From Erythroxylum novogranatense (taxonomy: Eukaryota; Streptophyta; Magnoliopsida; Malpighiales; Erythroxylaceae), in assembly GCA_029891385.1 (NCBI GenBank), contig CM057225.1, positions 17,350,620 to 17,414,619 of the forward strand: a DNA stretch of 64,000 nt, given 5' to 3'. A program made the translations under genes and the position numbers. How positions within the stretch are numbered: the stretch's first letter is position 1; every line of letters starts with the position of its first letter. This document shows positions 34,428 through 45,283 of this stretch, in pieces. The notes beneath the pieces are model-generated. The model saw only the letters and a list, made by a program, of their open reading frames with translations. It was not told the origin of the DNA and made no database searches.

Positions 34428-35535
34428 CGCTTAAATCATGCATTACGCTGGCGTGATAAAGATAATACAAAGAATATTCATTACCAATATAATATAACAA
34501 CTATAACATGCAGACGTGAGGTACTTACAAGACAAGTAACAATAAACAAGAATTTGAACAATTTGCAATAATAAAGATACTACAGATTTCATATTATCAC
34601 GTATTTCAAGAGTCGCCACCACGGTCAATCATGTAAATGCAATGCATATGTGACTCTTTCCAGCTTATTCGATTTTGTGCCCAAGTGCTGGTCAAGATAT
34701 AAAGTGTGGACGCTGTGATTTCTCCCTGCCAAGCCCTAAGCCGGTCAAGACAAAGTATGAGCTCAAAGCTCATTTCAAAGTGAAAATAGCAACTTGGGAC
34801 ACATTCCATTATGTGATCATGCATTTATGCATGCAAGACTATGTTCAAGAATTTACAAAGGTGTATTATAAAGCCCGGTGTTCATCCAAAGATCACGTAA
34901 TAAAGCGATTCAATTCAAGAAAACATGCAATTCAATCCATTACATGCCAGTAGTCATACGGTAGTCATATAATTCACCTTGCATGTAATTCACAAGAAGT
35001 ATGTAAGCACCGTAAATTTGAGAAACCAACTAGGTTACTCACCGTAACTTCCGAGCACTTGCACTGAAGTCCCAAAGAATGTCCGTGGAACGACGGTCCA
35101 ATCGGTGCCTCCGTAAAGAGAGTACAAATCCCATTACTAGATGCTCAATTTACCGTGACAAGAATGCATATGTCTCAATGAAATGATGTACAATGCATGT
35201 TCACGATTTCCTAAGCTAATACCCAATTTTGGACTCTTAGGTCCAATTTCGACTCTTAGTTCAGTTGATCGACAAGAATTGCTCCATTCCTGTAATTCAC
35301 CAATTTCTCAATTCATATTCTCTATAACCATTTCCTATTCATTGGTCAAAACCTCTATTGCAATTTCCAATTTAAAACTCCAATTTGAATTTAATCCTTA
35401 GTCAATGAATTTGTAATTTCTAAGTCCCAATTCCAAAACCTCAAACACACCTCTTCTGGACAACTAGGGTGGAGGTCGCGACTGTGGGTGCGCCTGGTGC
35501 TCACCAGATGCCCATAGCCGCCTCGAGTTATTGCT

Positions 35536-35660
35536 CCTCTACCAGCTTCTGCTTGCTCACCAGCTCTCGCCTCTACCAGTTCTCACGCTCACCGAGCTCT
35601 CGCCTCTACCAGCTTCTCGCTTCTGCCTACCTGAGCTCTCGCCTCTACCAGTTCTCCTTC
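35536..35660. repeat. GC-rich minisatellite in TE-4 right LTR
   Basis: About 3.5 units beginning CTCTACCAG, the counterpart of 28135-28300 with one unit fewer and ragged unit lengths. The difference in copy number arose after TE-4 inserted, or reflects assembly error. Confidence 0.75.
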
Positions 35661-38356
35661 TTCCCAACACATCCTTAAACACAATTCCAAAGGTTCCAGA
35701 TCCCCGACTCTGAAACTCTAACCCAAATTTTCCTCTCATGAACAACTCTCAATTAATTCGATACACAAAATACAACAAATCCTTAGCTTCTATTCCTTCC
35801 AAGAACCATTTCCTTAATTTATCAACACACATAACTCATCAATTTCATCGTCGAAACCTTAATATATATAATCATCAAATATCTAAACCAATCATCAATA
35901 TAACTCAATCAACAACTAATCGTATTATCTAAGGCAAGAAAGAAGCAAACTTTCTCGATGAAAGCCTCCAAGCTTACAACCATCACCAATCCTTTAACTC
36001 TTACACACTCAACGATAACACCCAGAGTAGAACCCATCAAGTAAACACTCTCAACCACCCAATCGGACATAATAAATGCCATAAATGCAGAGAAACCATT
36101 AATGACAACATTAAAACCATAAAACTTACCAATCACAGATCGAATCCATGATCTCTCAAAATCACCAAACCCTAGAAATCCTTCAAAATCCTCGATCTAC
36201 CAATCTCAAGGCTTCCAACCTTTATCAATCAGTAGAGACATATTAGACTAATTACCATAAGGAAGAAGCCAAAAGAAATCAAAGGATCTCTCACCGCTGG
36301 GAGGAATCGAAATCACCGTAAAGGGGAAAGAAGAGAAACTCGAAAATGCCTTAGCAAACTTTTCCCAAATTTCTTTCAACCCTAGTATTTATAGGCCCAA
36401 CTCTCCAAATCAGTCCAAATTTCAGTCTCTGAATTTCAATGGCTTAACACATAAATTTTCTATCAGGAAAATTCTAATTTTTCCATTGCCATTGGACAGC
36501 CCTTTCAATACTATACAATCAATCTCCATTACCACTCAAATATTTCCATCTGTATTTTCTCCCGAATTTCTAAAATTTTCTAAAAGTCTCTATAAATTAC
36601 CAATCACCCATAAAAAAGATTAAATCACCATTGAACTTAATTACTCTAATTCTCAATTAACTCCCAATCCAATCACCCAAATCGGTCCATAGTCACAATC
36701 AAATCTCGAAAAATCATGAATGCACGTATCTAAGAATAAATGCATATGCAATAAGCTGTTCCTCTATAATTAGAGGCCAAGATCATGCTCATCGGTGAAT
36801 GCAAGTGAAACCTATCAAGATGGCTCATAAATACCAAAATACCCTTGCTAACAGTAACGGGATGTTACAAACTTGGTGTCTACGGAAAGTTAAAAGAACC
36901 CTCTACAACTGTTATGAAGGCCTTAAAAATCAGATCGACCTCTAAATGGGTTAAAAACTCCACACCAAGTGACTGGTCGATCAGCTTCACACTAAACAGC
37001 ATCAGAACTTCTAAAAATCATAACTTTTCATCCCCTTAGCCAAAAATTTCAAATTTTATATCAATAGAAAGAGCAAAACAAATTCTACATCATTCAGGAA
37101 TAACTTAGAAGCCAATTCTATCTTTAACCAAATCAAATTCGCAAACAAAGGTTCAGCCTACCCCATTTATCCTCAACAAAAATCCAATCTTTCAAAATTC
37201 ATAACTCCACATCCCCTTGGCAAAAGTTTCCATACCATATAGCAATAAAAAGCTTAGACAATCTACTACAATTCTCAGGAAGGACTTCAAGGCAAATTCC
37301 AAATCTAATTAGGTTGAATCCACCCATTAATGTGGCTGCCCTGTTAAATAGTATTAAAACAGCATATGACCATATCCATAGCCAAAACTTTACAATTTTA
37401 TATCTAACAGTCCTTACATCCAAAATTCGCATAAAATACCTCATTAGAAAGCTATAACAATCCTATACAACTTTCCAGAATGTCACTTAAGCCAATTTCA
37501 CCCTTTACAGTCCCAAATAAATGTCAGAACACAAAGAGCACAAAATCTATGCCCTTAGAGCATTTGCACACTAAAACACAATTTGGGTTGAATTACCACC
37601 TGAGCATTATCAGGCCATAACTTGCGATCTAAACATCGAAAAATATCATACTCAGTGGCGTTAGAAAGATAACACATAAATCTTCAACTTTCAGTAATAC
37701 CAATTTCACAAAATCTGTCTCCTTTATCCTAGAAAAATTCTCAAAGTTTCAAGTCGTCAATAATGGAACCAAGATCCGATATCGCTCATCCAAAGACACC
37801 CATCTCAACTTCCGAGCCAAATTCAAAGCTCTTTGTTAAAATTGGCCAGAACTTCCTTCATAGGAATTCTAGCCATACTTCTCAAGTTTAATTTAAAGCA
37901 AACCTCAACTCAATAGCATAACTACATCAAAAGTTATAAACAAATACCTGAAACATGCACAAGTTCCACTTTTTTCCAGATTTCAACCACAACTCTACTC
38001 CTTTCATGCAAGCATCAATACCACATCAATAACCATCCCATTTAACCGAGAATTTAACCACAAATTTATCAAGACATTTACTTTAGTAATTAATCCCAAT
38101 TTGCAGCACAAACATACTACTTTCACTCTTTCAACACCTTTTTCCCATAATTTTTAGCAATTCACATTCCCTATCTTTAATTCCTAGCAATAATCAATGA
38201 ATGCATGTACCCCTTAAAGATCCAGTAATCATTATGTAAATGCATGTATGCTAATAAGATGCATGAGCAAAACCAATGCATTTTCTTTGTCTCTCCTTGA
38301 GCACACTTGCACAATATTTCGGGTCCTCACCCTTCATTTGGGGACGGGATGTTACA

Positions 38357-39348
38357 GAAACAATTACACAAACTAGGAATAAAGATCCAAACACAGCATC
38401 CATTTTGATTCCTTATTCCATATTAATAATTTTATAAGAATGCAGTCATTACAGCTAAGAAAACATTGTCAATGGCCACAACCACCATTCCCAAATTCTA
38501 CCTTATTATCTTGGATGTGATAAAGTAGAGTTAAGCATCGTTGCTGATGTCATAAAGTAAGCTTAAGCTTTGTTGCTGAGTTTAACTCTATCTTTGTATA
38601 AGCAGCATGTCAATTCTCTAGTTTTGACAAAGAGTTGGAAAGGTTCAACCTTCTCAAGATCTAAGAGTCTCTAGTCTGCATTAGTTTTTTTATTTACTTT
38701 GCACGTTTCTTCTTATGACTACGTAGCAATGATTGCATCATTATAAGTGAAATTTTTTAACAAAATCACTTCAAAAAATGCATAACCTGTTAACAATCTA
38801 AAAGATGAGTGGCATCAGAATTAGAAAGCACAGTACAATTGCTAAAACTAAGCCTAGAAAATGTTTTAGGAAATTTGAATTTAAACTTCAGTAGTTGGCT
38901 AAAAATTGACCAACAGATAAAAGGTATAACTTAGTAAATAGAAGGTATAATGAACGTATGTGTCCTTAGTATTGATATACATAAACTCATGATAGTAAAA
39001 GATGTTGAGTTCCACATATAGTGCATGAATAAAATTGAGAAAAAAAGGCATATTTCAAATAGTTGAAAGCATCAATCAATCTGATATTAAGAATTAGAAA
39101 AGTAATCGACTATTTATTAAAGAGGAAAATGTAAAACATTTGCAGGTACTTAAGGAATCCATGTATGAATTACCACTTGATTGATAATTATTTACATCAA
39201 GTAAAACTTTGTATACAATCAACTTAATATTAATTTAATTTTTGAACCATATAGGGCTTCTCAAACCTAAATTTCAGCTTTATCATGTCAATTTTAGTTG
39301 TTCATACTACATGAAGATACCAATTTTCCATGGTTTGAAGGGAAGTAC
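38357..39348. other. CACTA-1 interior, no gene recognised
   Basis: AT-rich sequence between TE-3 and the STN7-like exons. A 32-bp direct repeat (38514 and 38546, containing 'gataaagta' and 'aagc...gttgctgatg'-like words) is present. I looked for later STN7 exons on the minus strand and saw none. Confidence 0.5.
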
Positions 39349-40398
39349 CTTGGATCCAAAAGAAACTCCTTTAGGATATAGTTTATTCCTACTCGTAGAT
39401 CTGTTGCAGCTCTGAGATTAATAATCTTGAAAGTACGAGACTCTACATGAATAGTATTGTCAATAAGCAATAACTATCCATATATTACTTAAAGCTTATT
39501 TTTACATTCGAGAAACTATATTCTTGGTGTCCTTACCTTCAGAAAAAATGATATTGTGAGGCTTGATGCCTCTATGTACAATTCTTGTAGAGTGAAGATC
39601 ATCCAATGCAAATAAAATCTGCCTCATGATAATCTGTATGATTCTATTTTCCCTTTCTTGTCCCTTTGGCAAATCCTGAACCTTCTCAAGAATCATAGTT
39701 TCAATTTGGAAAATTACATAACCATCAGACATCTAGGTATTGAGAAATAAACATCATTAAGATTAAAACTGCAGAAATTGAGTAGAATAAATAAAAGTTG
39801 ACACTCCAAATTTCCAAAAATCAAATCAGCTATTTGATTGAAACAATGGGTTTAAAAAGACAATCTATCATCCATCAGTAATTGAAAGATGTTGTTGTCT
39901 GAGTTAGACACACACCCTTTTCAATTTTAGATTGTTCTAAATTTCCCATTATAGTTCAATGCATAAAATACAGTTGAAGCAAAACTAATATTAGAAGAAT
40001 AAGTGATTGAATGAACTAACATTATAGGGGAACTCTCTACTATACATCAAAACATACAATATGGCTCCACCTTTAAACCGCCATAATAGCCAATATTTAG
40101 CACCTTTCTTCGAAGAACTATGCGAGTAGATTCAAGATGAGAGTTTCAGTATTTAAGTAAAAAAATGAGAAACTGAAACTCGTGATCTACAATATAACTA
40201 GCTAAATATCTTGAGATAATGATACCCTTAGTTTATATGATAACATTAGTCATAACAGAGTAACATCTCAAGAAATCCATATAGAAATTCGTCACAGTTG
40301 CTTGCACAAGCTCTTCGAGCACGTTCATTCATCCAAATTTTCACAACTCCATATTCAGTGGCCTTTTTCAAAACTAAGTCACCTTTCCTTTAGCATTA
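39349..40398 (-). pseudogene. Captured STN7-like chloroplast protein kinase fragment (at least four exons)
   Basis: Minus-strand exons in gene order. Exon C (about 40398-40269) encodes LVLKKATEYGVVKIWMNER with the ATP-binding Lys. A next exon (about 40122-40055) encodes SKKGAKYWLLW. Exon A (39733-39537) encodes VQDLPKGQERENRI and IVHRGIKPHNIIFSEG, ending at a GTAAGG donor. Exon B (39442-39349) encodes [19 protein letters not shown] to LLDP and ends at a GTACTT donor. These match STN7, the thylakoid kinase that phosphorylates LHCII in state transitions. The catalytic HRD is HRG and the DLG motif is NLR, so it could not be an active kinase. N-terminal transit and membrane parts and the C-terminal lobe are missing. 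Retained introns show DNA-level capture, not a retrocopy. Confidence 0.82.
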
Positions 40399-40767
40399 AG
40401 TAAAAAGTATAAATTAGCAACTCACATTTGTTTACTAATCTTTCTCAGTTATTCATATCTCACATTCACTTATTATTAAATGAAAGTAATAAAAAGGAAC
40501 AAGGAAAAAAATGAATTGCCATTATCTAGTTTCTCGTTTGTTGATGCAACACAAGATTTCATGAATAGAGGAGTAAGTGCTTCTGACTCACTCCTATATT
40601 CATATCCAAGAATTATAGGTCTCACAATGAATCAAAAGATATCCAAGACATAAATGCACAATTGATATCAGAATCCACCAAAATAACTGAAACCAATTGA
40701 AATAAAATTGCATGTTGTGAACCAACAAAAAATCAGGAAGTAGATAGAAAAAGTGGAAGCAAGAACC

Positions 40768-41632
40768 TAGAATCAGTAAGAACTTGTTTCAAACACTTGA
40801 AGTGCCTTGGAAGAAGTCCTTTTTGCTACAGAAACTCTACAAACCACTCCAAATGATCATTTAACAGGTACTTGAGGAATCAGTTAACAAGTTTTGGTAC
40901 TCTGTAATCATCATTGTTGCATCTGTAAGCAAAGTGAATCACACTAAGTTATGGGCTCCTACTAATCAGGTGAGTTAAAATTTGTGTTAATGATAAGGTA
41001 AATCCACAAATGAAATCCTGAATGCATGCTTGACTGAAGCAACTTCACTTCTCAGATCATTCAGTTTTGTGCACAACTTGTCATTTTCGTCTCTCAAGTG
41101 TTGTGTCAGCTCTTCTGCAGCCGCCATTGAATGATATATATACAATTACACTTACCAAGAGACAACTAACTTGGTTTATATCCACACAATCTGTACTAGA
41201 AAAGGGCTTTTGAACTTAATTTCTCATATTGCTACAATAAGACTTTTGGTTGGGATGAAGAAATGAGCTTACCAGAGACATAATTCAAAAACTTGACTTC
41301 TTAATCTTCATTAATCTCATCCAACTTGAAGAACTTCTTTTTCTGAAAAGTCAAGGTAGCAACCATCAACTAAGACAATATTGTGTAACAGAGACATGTG
41401 TATCATAAGACTTATTTGCTTCTTAGACATTATCGAATGAACAAGAGACCTTAAGAGCATTGTACTTATCGTAGAGCTTGGTGTATAAAGCCCCCACTGC
41501 AATTGTAAAATAGAAAAATGTGAGATAATTGTAATGCAAATTAGAAAACCCTAGCTCTTCTTCAACTGATTTGAATAGATTAAGCAATTTTAGAAGATAA
41601 GGATGACCTACCTCAAAATTTCGTGTGAACAT
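40768..41632 (-). pseudogene. Captured multi-exon fragment of an unrecognised coiled-coil gene
   Basis: Several minus-strand exon-like blocks have splice-like borders. GALYTKLYDKYNALK (about 41495-41450) has TTGCAG before it and GTCTCT after it. KKKFFKLDEINED, a stop, then EVKFLNYVS (about 41340-41270) lies between TTTCAG and GTAAGC. EELTQHLRDENDKLCTKLND with LRSEVASVK (about 41120-41010) follows CTGCAG and has heptad-like Leu spacing. A shorter ATMMITEYQNLLTDSSS block (about 40925-40873) follows TTACAG. The blocks read as one coiled-coil protein. I do not recognise the gene. The in-frame stop (probably CAA to TAA) marks it as a pseudogene. It lies upstream of the STN7-like exons on the same strand. 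Confidence 0.6.
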
Positions 41633-42059
41633 CTACAAGAACTACTAAAATTGGAGTTAACTAGTGTTTTATGAATTTCAGTGGTGGAAGACTGAAAGGC
41701 ATTTAGGAGACCATAAAGAGCAGGAAAAGGGGAGTGTTTGGTCGCTCTCGCTACTCTTTATTCATTTTGTTTACTTTGTTTTTTAGTAAAAATTTGAAAT
41801 TTATCTACTCAAGTAATGAATGCCTTGCAAACGAAAACCTGAGAATCAAGGGCTCTAATGTTGATGGTGAAATATGGCAACCACCAACAAAGCGAAATAT
41901 AGAACCTGGGCAACGTAAACCTTACGTTGCTTTTCGCTTGCTGCAGAGAGAAGAAAACAGATAGAAGAAACCAATTTTAGGTGGGAAAAAAGCAGAGAGA
42001 AGAAACGTTAGAGAAGAAATCAAATGGTAGGAAATTAAGGCGCGAGAAGAAAATGTTAA

Positions 42060-42251
42060 TTTTAAATAGTGAATAGCGATATTTTGTTCAACAAAACGTC
42101 GCAGTTTCTATTTTATAACGATTTAATTAAAAAATGTCGCAAAAAGTGTTACAAATCTGCAATATTTTCATAAAACATCATAGAAATTTTGAACTTTTCG
42201 TGACGTTTTATCAATAAAACGTCACAGATTGTGTCGTTTTTTTGTAGTGAT
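42060..42251. repeat. CACTA-1 right terminus and subterminal repeats
   Basis: Repeated AACGTC(G)CA / TGACGTTTT words in both orientations, ending TTTTTTTGTAGTG. CACTA transposases bind short subterminal repeats of this kind. The last 11 bases are the inverse of CACTACAAAAA. Confidence 0.65.
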
Positions 42252-42532
42252 ACGACAATTCTTTTAGAAATTCACAAGCAAATAGGTTGTCCAAATCTAC
42301 ATTAACCATGTCCTCACTTTATGGTCATGGCGTCTTCGAATGAACCTGCTTTGAAGAGTTTCGAGCCTGTGAGTTGGTTGTATCCATTTGTGGACAACCT
42401 GATTAAGTTTTTGTAAGATAACTAGTGGTAACAATCGAATTTCTTGCTCCAGACTATCCAATATAGCGGGGAATAGTCATTTAGATCAAGGTTGTGTGGA
42501 TCCTTGATCAGACTTTTGTATCGATGCATCAC
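42252..42532. other. No gene recognised
   Basis: Mixed-composition sequence between the CACTA-1 end and the MITE. I tested it as a continuation of the copia RT frame and saw no convincing RT or RNase H motif. Its last 8 bases are the MITE target duplication. Confidence 0.4.
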
Positions 42533-42715
42533 CAGGGACGAAGCCATGTTATGGGGAGGGGGGGGGCTTTTAAATATTTTTTTTAAAAAAAATTACCTAT
42601 ATAATTAAAATTTTTAAAATTATAAATATAAGTGGTCCCCTTTAAAAATATAAGTGGCCCCCTTTAAATGTTGACCTCCAGCTCTCCTTTAAAATTGAGT
42701 CTGGCTCCATCCCTG
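42533..42715. mobile_element. hAT-type MITE (183 bp)
   Basis: Imperfect terminal inverted repeats: left CAGGGACGAAGCCA, right TGGCTCCATCCCTG. Exact 8-bp target duplication TGCATCAC on both sides (42525-42532 and 42716-42723), the hallmark length of the hAT superfamily. Interior is G-run then AT-rich, with a duplicated 'aatataagtgg(t/c)cccc' phrase. No coding capacity; non-autonomous. Confidence 0.9.
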
Positions 42716-42723
42716 TGCATCAC

Positions 42724-44451
42724 TACTGATAGATTTGGGCATCCGAAGTCCCCTTCGAATTTATGGTAAGTCTCAGTTCTATCCGTTTTTTGTCAAACAT
42801 TTTAATATTTATTTGATGTAATTGTAGACCTGCGAAGTAGAACATCGAGGTTAGACTAGACCATTGAAATTTGAGTCAGACCCACTAGAATCTTGGCAAG
42901 TCAAGAAATTTGGCTGTGTGCGAGTACTTGAGTTGTGAGTTACTCAGGTTAGTGAGACGTTTATGGCGTTTTCGAATATGCATGTGGGCTTGCACGACCT
43001 CTGACCCTCCAATCATGAACTACCATGATTAACGTAGCTTTTGTGTTGACTGATGGGTTAATTTGATCTTCTCTCACTTTACCCTTTACCAATTCAAAGA
43101 AAAGCTCACTTCCGTTGGCTTACTGACCACGTCTGGTCTGGAGCTTTTGTGAACAATGGTGTCCTTGAGTTGGTTGTTGTCCTTTGTTTTACATACTCCG
43201 TGATCATACGAGAAGATAGTTTGTTGAGGCATTTTTGGTGATTGGACTACACATTTTCGTATGTACATCACTGCTCACTTCCCTTCTGAGCAAGTAAGTT
43301 GAGACATATTACCTAACGAATCATGTGCCTTCTGAGACTGAGACGCACACCTCCCCCACACCCCTTAATTTCCTTGTTTCTTTCTTTCTTTCTTGTCCTC
43401 TTACACCAAAATGCAATTTTTAAATGTCCAACCATTGTGTACTCTCATTCTACCACTATAGCTGTATCACAGAAATCCTACCCTAAAATTAAATACTAGA
43501 GAGAAGGTTGTTATTATGTACAAGTTTAATTTATATGCTATGAATTATTTAAGATCCAATTAAGCAGATGGTTTTATGGTAGATTAACGTGATGCAATGT
43601 ATAATAAAAATTGCAAAATGCTAGCTGATAATGTGAGTCTTTTGTTGAATGATAGATAAAGAGAAATATACAAATAACATGGTATTGAACCTTGGATTTA
43701 TTTATAATACAACGGTTTGAAGCATATTGAATGTCACATCAATTTTGATTGTAGGATAATATAGTCCGGATATTAGTCAATACTAAGTACTATTTTGAGT
43801 AATTTTAAAATTATAAAATAACTCTTTAATATATTGTATTTTATAATTTTAATTTTACTTCAATATTGTCTCAAAAATTATAATAATATAAAATTGAAAT
43901 AGTAATCTCTTTATTTCGATTAATATTACTTTTCATATATTTCTCATATAAAGAATAACCACAATTAATATAAAAAATCAGTTAAATATCATACAAACAT
44001 AAAAATAAGAATAATACAAAGTAATTAAATTTTTATAATTTACATCATATAATAAAGAATAATTACGCCTAAAATCTCATATAGTAAGAATAATATAGGT
44101 TTATAAATATAATAATAAGAGTCTAAGATGAGAAATACAATAAAGTAGAAGTGAGATTTGAAACAAAAATATTTACAATTAAAAGTTATATATTTATTTT
44201 GTGACAAAAGAATCAATTTTAAACCTAAGTTTTACATTAATCAACAAATTTAAGCTGTAAGGCTTTAGAAAGTAGAAAGACACTATCATTTAAAAAGCGT
44301 TTAAATATAACCTCACAATAACGAAAAAAACTAAAGGTCGTTAGTTTTTCGTTAGGTGAGTGATGACTTGACAATTTTAATATTAATTTATTAACATAAA
44401 TAGCAAGAAAAGAAAATTAAGTGACCAAAATCTTTCTTATTTATGAAATTG
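42724..44451. other. Unassigned AT-rich stretch
   Basis: I see no protein motif, LTR or terminal repeat. 42724-43400 is less AT-rich and may be old coding or intron sequence: a GTAAGT...TTGTAG interval at 42765-42827 looks like an intron, but the flanking frames show nothing known. 43400-44450 is very AT-rich with a short (TTTC)n run near 43378-43395. Confidence 0.35.
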
Positions 44452-45283
44452 TAAGTTAGGTCATATAAATGAAACAAGAATCACAAAGCTACATAAAAAG
44501 ATATTTGGATCTTTTTATTATGAATCATATGAAAGTTGTGAATCATGTTTATTGGGAAAGATGACCAAAATATCCTTTAGTGGAAAGGGAGAATGTGCTA
44601 GTAAGTTACTAGAGCTAATATATTCAGATTTATGTTGGCGCATGTCCACTAGTGCTCGAGGTGGATTTTCACATTTCATAACTTTCATAAATGATCATTC
44701 AAGATAGGGTTATGTGTAGTTGATGAAACAAAAATCTGAATCATTTGAAAAATTCAAGGAATTTAGACTTAAGGTTGAGAAACAAACCAACAAAAATATT
44801 AAGACTCTTAGATCATATTGAGGTGATGAATACTTAAACCACAAGTTTCTTGGTTACTTAAAAGAGAATGAGATTTCCTCACAATAGACTCCTCCTATAA
44901 CTTCACAACATAATGGAGTATCTGAGAGGAAAAATCGTACTTTGTTAGATATGATACGTTCCATTATGAGTAATGGAATCCTTCTTATCTTCTTTTGGAG
45001 GTATGCCATTGAAATCACTATATTCCTTCTAAATAGAGTTTCATCTAAGTCGGTTGACAAAATACCATATGAGATATGGATTGGTAAAAGACCAAGATTG
45101 TCACACTTAAAGATTTAAGAATGTGATGCTTATGTGAAGCATGCTATATTTGATAAGTTTCAAGGTAAATAAGATAAATGCAAATTTGTGGGGCATCTAA
45201 AAGAGAGTTTTGGATATCAATTTTACCATCTTATTGAGCAATAGTGTTTGTCTCAAGATATTCTACATTTTTAGAAATAGAAT
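44452..45283 (+). pseudogene. Ty1/copia pre-integrase and integrase core relic
   Basis: Plus-strand reading, mostly in one frame, starts at GHINETRITKLHK and continues through CESCLLGKM (the pre-integrase zinc-binding His/Cys set). The core has STSARGGFSHFITF, a damaged second Asp region (LRSY, stop, GDEY), QHNGVSERKNRTLLDM with the catalytic Glu, then KSVDKIPYEIWIGKRP, and ends in KESFGYQFYH. At least seven stops; the frame is otherwise kept for about 270 codons. It differs from the copia relic at 20214-23183. CACTA-2 cuts it at 45284. Confidence 0.9.

Larger units (their letters stand above)
26597..36869 (-). mobile_element. TE-4: Ty3/gypsy chromovirus with broken gag-pol, nested in TE-3
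   Basis: LTRs 26597-29479 and 34003-36869 (about 2.9 kb each) flank a 4.5 kb interior with gag, protease, RT, RNase H, integrase and chromodomain remnants on the minus strand. Target duplication AACTT is exact (26592-26596 and 36870-36874). Polypurine tract at 29480-29492, primer site at 33986-33998. The pol frames break every few dozen codons, much more often than the LTR divergence suggests, and many breaks fall where CTG or CAG would be expected, so part of the decay may be sequence error. Confidence 0.92.
34003..36869 (-). repeat. TE-4 5' LTR (right copy)
   Basis: Starts TGTAGCGCC and ends GATGTTACA, followed by AACTT. Hairpin 1 (34389-34402) and hairpin 2 (34411-34427) are both intact. 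Compared with the left LTR there are many 1-3-base indels, often at CAG or CTG words. Confidence 0.93.
23613..38356 (-). mobile_element. TE-3: very large solo LTR (about 4.5 kb), split by TE-4
   Basis: Begins TGTAGCACCTCACTCCC and ends GGGATGTTACA. The flanks are GAAAC on both sides (23608-23612 and 38357-38361), a perfect 5-bp target duplication. After removing TE-4 and its duplication the length is about 4,466 bases, with no primer site, polypurine tract or coding region. It is therefore a solo LTR left by LTR-LTR recombination. The start resembles the TE-2 LTR. It contains tandem repeats (24543-24703; 25562-26126) and the two-hairpin element. Confidence 0.9.
23184..42251. mobile_element. 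CACTA-1: CACTA-like DNA element with captured gene exons, interrupted by TE-3/TE-4
   Basis: The right end reads ...TTTTTTTGTAGTG at 42239-42251, the inverse of the plant CACTA terminus CACTACAAAAA. Before it are subterminal repeats built on 'aacgtc(g/a)ca' (42085-42235). The left end (about 23184-23280) carries degraded versions ('aacgttttt', 'gacgtcatgg', 'atgacgc'). Without TE-3 and TE-4 the element is about 4.3 kb. There is no transposase. Its interior (38357-42050) holds minus-strand exons of two different genes. The 3-bp target duplication and exact left edge are not resolved. Confidence 0.6.

Noticed and set aside
39349..40398. Functional STN7 gene
   Set aside because: Catalytic motifs are mutated, N- and C-terminal exons are absent and it lies inside a transposable element.
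42252..42532. Continuation of the copia RT after CACTA-1
   Set aside because: No RT or RNase H motif in any frame, so I cannot confirm that the two flanks were joined.
42765..42827. Possible 63-bp intron (GTAAGT...TTGTAG)
   Set aside because: Flanking sequence shows no recognisable coding; such matches are common by chance.
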